From Oryzicola mucosus (GTDB lineage Bacteria; Pseudomonadota; Alphaproteobacteria; Rhizobiales; Rhizobiaceae), in NCBI RefSeq assembly GCF_014534685.1, contig NZ_JACVVX010000001.1:248001-312000 (forward strand): 64,000 nt of DNA, written 5' to 3'. Within the stretch, counting starts at the first letter, position 1; every line of letters begins with the position of its first letter. Positions 60,684 to 64,000 of this stretch are shown piece after piece. The position numbers were made by a program, and so were the translations under genes. The notes under the pieces were generated by a model that made no database searches, was not told where the DNA came from, and saw only the letters and a program-made list of their open reading frames with translations.

Positions 60684-63600
60684 CTATCGCGAACCGACGC
60701 CGAGAACGGTGAACGACGCCCAACTCGCCGGATGGCTCTCGGCTGGGCCCACCGGCTTGTCGATCATTGCCAGTATCGATGCCTGGAGTGCACGGGGCCA
60801 ACCTGAACCCGGTGCTTCGGCATGGGCTCCGGTCATTCCGGTGGTCAGTCTCACCGTGGGCTTCGACGGGATTGCCCACAAGGTAACGAGCAGTTGCCGC
60901 GCCCCCGCCGCGATGAAGCCCCGCGCCAGACCCGACATCCACTCGGCGCGCGGCCGCCCATCGGCTCCCCCGGTGTTGCAGGCCGAGAGAATGACAAGAT
61001 CGGCGTCGAGCTTCAGCGCCATGATCTCCGACAGCGACAGATATCCGTCCCGCCCGGCCATATCGAACGCTTCGGGCGACAGCACGAGGCCCGGCTCCAC
61101 GGTGCCGCCGACCTCGCCGGCAAGAATGCCGTGGGTGGCGAAGGCAAGCACCCGATAATCGCTCAAGGAACGTTCCGCCAGACGGCTTTCAGTCGCCTGC
61201 CCCGCAAGCAGAAGCGCCTCGTCGCCGACCTTGAACGACGCCGCCAACGCACGAAGCTCATCGGCGGTTTCGGGCAATGGCGCAAGATCCGAAAGGGCTG
61301 CCACATCGACGCCGCCATCGCGGGTGAAGAGCGACGCGACCTCCATCTCCTGCGCCGGAACCGCACCGCCGAGGAGCGGATTTCCGATGCCGAAAAACGG
61401 TTTCGGAGCCTCGGACGCCTTCAGGCCTTTTCGCTGCGCTACCAGCGAGCGCACGCTCGGCGACAGCGACACCGGAAACCGGCGGATGAGAAACGGCTGG
61501 GCTGCCCAATCCACCGTCGCTAAACTGCCGTCGCCGATCGGTTTCGCGCCGCGAACGCCGACCGCTTCCGGTTTTCCGCCAGCCTTGTCGATGGTAGCGC
61601 CTGTCGAAAGCATTGCCCAGGGCAGACCGGGCAATGGCCCGTCGCCGACGACAATGAGATGGCCGACGCGTTCAAGCGCAGCTTCCGCGGGGCGCAACAG
61701 CACATCGTAAAGCGCAGCCGCATTGCCCATGTCCACGGCACCGAACGAAGATGCCTGCCGCCGAAGTTTGGCAATGCGGTCGGAAAGGTCGGTGGCGGCT
61801 ATGGGCGACACAAACAGGAAGGGTTCCAGCCCCGGCCGGAGGACCAAGCCGTAAATGTGGGCTGACCCGACATGCAGCATGGCAAGCGCTTCATCTGCTT
61901 CCAGCGCGCTCTCTGCATCCGCGACAGTGGACGGCGACAGGCTGGCTAAATCCTCTGAGACCGTCAGCTTTTCCGCAATGACCGCCGATGCCGCGGTGAT
62001 GGCAGTGTGCGCTTCCTCACGCCGCTTTCTTATCACCCAAGGCAGTTTTGACGGCAAAATCGCTTCCGTCGCCTCGATTTGTGCGAGCGTACCCAGTGCC
62101 CGGTCGCGGGCATCGACAGCATCGCGCAACCGCACATCGCGGGTGATGCTGTTTTTGATCGCGGTCTGTGTGGCAAGCGCCGTATCGCCGAGCATGGCGG
62201 ATTGCAGGTCGGCAAAGGTCCGTTCCACCGCATCCGGCAGTTGCTGTCTGGCGGTCATGTCACCCGCGACCAGAAAGCGTAGCTCCGCCACATGCTTCAA
62301 CGACGGCTGGAACGCCTGATACAACAGACCAGCCTGGTCGTTGCCGACCTGCCACTCCTGCTTCAATCGGGCAGACATCAGCTGACTTGCCTGGTCCAGC
62401 CGTGCCGAGGCCTTTCTCCAGTCTTGGTCTGCGACAGCATAGCCACCGAGACGGGCATAAGCGGGAGCCAGCACTCTTGCGATCTGCAGGCGCGCATTCG
62501 CGTCCGGTTCGGTCCAGGCCTTGATGTTATGCCCAGGCTCATCGAGCCGAGCGATGTTGTCGTCGACGGCCTGCGCGGCGATGGGGAAGCGCAGTTCGGT
62601 CAGCGCTTCCGCAAAGGCCGACAACGTCTCGAAAATGGCGGTGTCGATCCCGAAATTGGAATAGTGAGCTGCCATACTGGACACGATCGGGTCGAGCACA
62701 CGCCGGACGCCGATGACATCTTGGTCGGTCAGCATCGTCAAAACACTGCTGCTTGAGATTTCCTGATCGGCAAACCTTCTCGACGCGACAAGCACGCGCT
62801 CGCGTTCATTCGGATCGAGGCTATCAAGAATTTCAGCCGCTTTCGGATAGGCTTCCACCTCCGTACGCTGCAGAGCCAGGATGCGAAGGATTTCCTGTTG
62901 TGCGTCGGCTTTCAACGGCTGAGCTGCCGCCGCATCGGATTTTAAAATTTCGAAAGTCATAGGCTCGGAGGTCTTGTTCCCCGTCTGCCGGTCCGCATCG
63001 ACGGCGGCCCGCCACCACCTCTCTACCATGGGACGCATCAGGCCCCCGCAGCCGCCGCAAAAGCGGTTGCGCAGATGATCTACAACCAGACGCGAAATGT
63101 CCTCGTCGTACAAAGTGGTTACGTTACCGGCATCGCTGACGTTTTCGTACGGCGTCGACGCCAGATCGATGGCCTGTCCGAGAGCGGCGGCAGCCTCGCG
63201 ATCCTCCAGCCGTGAGTCGTAAAACTCTGCCTCGAACACGGCGAACTGGATGCGCTGAACCGGATCGATGCGGTCGCCATGGGCGGCCAGGATTGCGCGG
63301 GCCTCGGCAATATCCGCATCCAGGCGGGATGCGCTGCCGGCGCGCCATTCGAAGCGCAGAGAACGCTGCAGCGTAAGGAACCGCACGGCTGGATCGTCGA
63401 TGCCGGCCGACCAGGACTTGGCGTCGCGAAACAGTTCGCGGGCGAGATCGGGCACCATCATGGAATCGAAAATGTCGGCGCCCGATATCGCCATGCCGAT
63501 CTCGCCGGACTCCGCATCGTTAGCGCCGGGATTGATCCGGGCAAAGTATCGCATCAAATCGCGGTAGCTGGCATCGTCGATGGCGCGTAGACCGAGAAGT

Positions 63601-64000
63601 TCGGCATAGGGCTGGGAAGCCCCGGCATAGTCCGTCGCCAATTCGCCGAACGTGACCGTCTCCAGCGCCTCCAGCCGATAGTTGGCTTCCATCTCGGCTT
63701 GCGGCAGCGTGTCCTTCAACAGTTCGTTGATCGCCGCAACAACGCCTTGTTGCGCAAGACATCGGCCGTCCACCGAATCGATTTCGCCGTTCTCAAAATC
63801 CGCCCGCCAGCGTTCCAGCCGCGACCTTGCTACCGGCAGAAATCCAGAAGCGATTGCCTTGGCATCGCTATCGACTGCCGCTTCCGCCGCCGCGATCACG
63901 AATGCCGCATCGGCATCGTAGACTGCACGAGCATTGCCGGTTGAGGGGGCAATCTCTCGCATCGCGCGCGCAAAACGCAGGCGATCCCCGGCATCCTCAT
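60684..64000 (-). CDS. CHAT-domain protein with long helical N-terminal region (5' end beyond window)
   Basis: Over 1100 residues are visible; the open frame continues past the right edge. The N-terminal part (to about residue 700 of the visible sequence) is alpha-helical, TPR-like and Ala/Asp-rich. The C-terminal ~380 residues form a CHAT (caspase HetF-associated with TPR) domain, with LIVVGDGPLPGLPWAML, the catalytic-type His in FATHGIL (codon 61131-61133) and Cys in LSACNTGGA (codon 60978-60980). The dyad is intact, so it is probably an active cysteine protease. CHAT proteases act in stress, death or defence pathways; the target is unknown. It is convergent with the CoxG-like gene. Confidence 0.85.
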   Translation of the reverse strand, partial: EDAGDRLRFARAMREIAPSTGNARAVYDADAAFVIAAAEAAVDSDAKAIASGFLPVARSRLERWRADFENGEIDSVDGRCLAQQGVVAAINELLKDTLPQAEMEANYRLEALETVTFGELATDYAGASQPYAELLGLRAIDDASYRDLMRYFARINPGANDAESGEIGMAISGADIFDSMMVPDLARELFRDAKSWSAGIDDPAVRFLTLQRSLRFEWRAGSASRLDADIAEARAILAAHGDRIDPVQRIQFAVFEAEFYDSRLEDREAAAALGQAIDLASTPYENVSDAGNVTTLYDEDISRLVVDHLRNRFCGGCGGLMRPMVERWWRAAVDADRQTGNKTSEPMTFEILKSDAAAAQPLKADAQQEILRILALQRTEVEAYPKAAEILDSLDPNERERVLVASRRFADQEISSSSVLTMLTDQDVIGVRRVLDPIVSSMAAHYSNFGIDTAIFETLSAFAEALTELRFPIAAQAVDDNIARLDEPGHNIKAWTEPDANARLQIARVLAPAYARLGGYAVADQDWRKASARLDQASQLMSARLKQEWQVGNDQAGLLYQAFQPSLKHVAELRFLVAGDMTARQQLPDAVERTFADLQSAMLGDTALATQTAIKNSITRDVRLRDAVDARDRALGTLAQIEATEAILPSKLPWVIRKRREEAHTAITAASAVIAEKLTVSEDLASLSPSTVADAESALEADEALAMLHVGSAHIYGLVLRPGLEPFLFVSPIAATDLSDRIAKLRRQASSFGAVDMGNAAALYDVLLRPAEAALERVGHLIVVGDGPLPGLPWAMLSTGATIDKAGGKPEAVGVRGAKPIGDGSLATVDWAAQPFLIRRFPVSLSPSVRSLVAQRKGLKASEAPKPFFGIGNPLLGGAVPAQEMEVASLFTRDGGVDVAALSDLAPLPETADELRALAASFKVGDEALLLAGQATESRLAERSLSDYRVLAFATHGILAGEVGGTVEPGLVLSPEAFDMAGRDGYLSLSEIMALKLDADLVILSACNTGGADGRPRAEWMSGLARGFIAAGARQLLVTLWAIPSKPTVRLTTGMTGAHAEAPGSGWPRALQASILAMIDKPVGPAESHPASWASFTVLGVGSR

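Overview
The window is high-GC, tightly packed chromosomal DNA from an alphaproteobacterium of the order Hyphomicrobiales (Rhizobiales), most like the Mesorhizobium/Aminobacter/Phyllobacterium group. The signs are a PodJ-type polar organiser, a TauE/TIGR02186 gene pair, an NAD-dependent FdsGBA formate dehydrogenase, two dipeptide-type ABC importers, a DUF2778 protein, a Ku protein and RIME-like palindromic intergenic repeats. This placement is inference from gene content. No prophage, integrase, transposase or CRISPR array was seen.

Layout. 0-2 kb: the 5' part of an acyl-CoA dehydrogenase gene, a glutathione S-transferase and a LiuR-like MerR regulator. 2.1-9.7 kb: a translationally coupled pair (metallo-beta-lactamase-fold/degenerate ATPase protein plus STAS protein), podJ, and a TauE-type exporter with its TIGR02186 partner. 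9.7-22.2 kb: a DNA-repair neighbourhood with pdeM-lhr on the minus strand and the ligase-associated exonuclease plus ATP-dependent ligase on the plus strand. Between the two pairs lie a DUF2778 cell-wall enzyme, SlyX and a methyltransferase. A conserved membrane protein, a nitronate monooxygenase, tRNA-Thr(CGU) and Ku follow. 22.3-23.7 kb: small stress and envelope proteins (CsbD, lipoprotein, GlsB, YegP). 23.8-34.8 kb: two complete peptide-type ABC import operons in tandem on the minus strand. 35-46 kb: FadD with a long Lys/Ala-rich N-terminal extension, a HAD phosphatase, pgi, then a MocR regulator, an MttB-family methyltransferase, an MHS transporter and a GT39 membrane glycosyltransferase. 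46-58 kb: formate dehydrogenase genes in two blocks (fdsGBA with a LysR regulator, and fdhD-fdsD), separated by a YCII protein, Mrp, an MHYT-PAS-GGDEF-EAL protein and a lipoprotein. 58-64 kb: a pentonate-type IlvD/Edd dehydratase, an orphan CoxG-like protein and a large CHAT-domain protein that runs off the right edge.

How the genes work together. Three near-identical palindromes lie upstream of the acyl-CoA dehydrogenase, the merR gene and the nitronate monooxygenase 18 kb away, so the three probably form one catabolic regulon. The ligase-associated repair genes plus Ku form a double-strand-break/damage module. FdsGBA, FdsD and FdhD together make and mature a soluble Mo/W formate dehydrogenase. 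Stem-loop repeats sit inside two operons (after one ABC binding-protein gene, and between fdsB and fdsA) and probably tune the relative mRNA levels of neighbouring genes. The most unusual items are the MBL/ATPase-like/STAS pair, the shared palindrome regulon, the FadD extension, the coding tandem repeat in an OppD-type ATPase and the CHAT protein.
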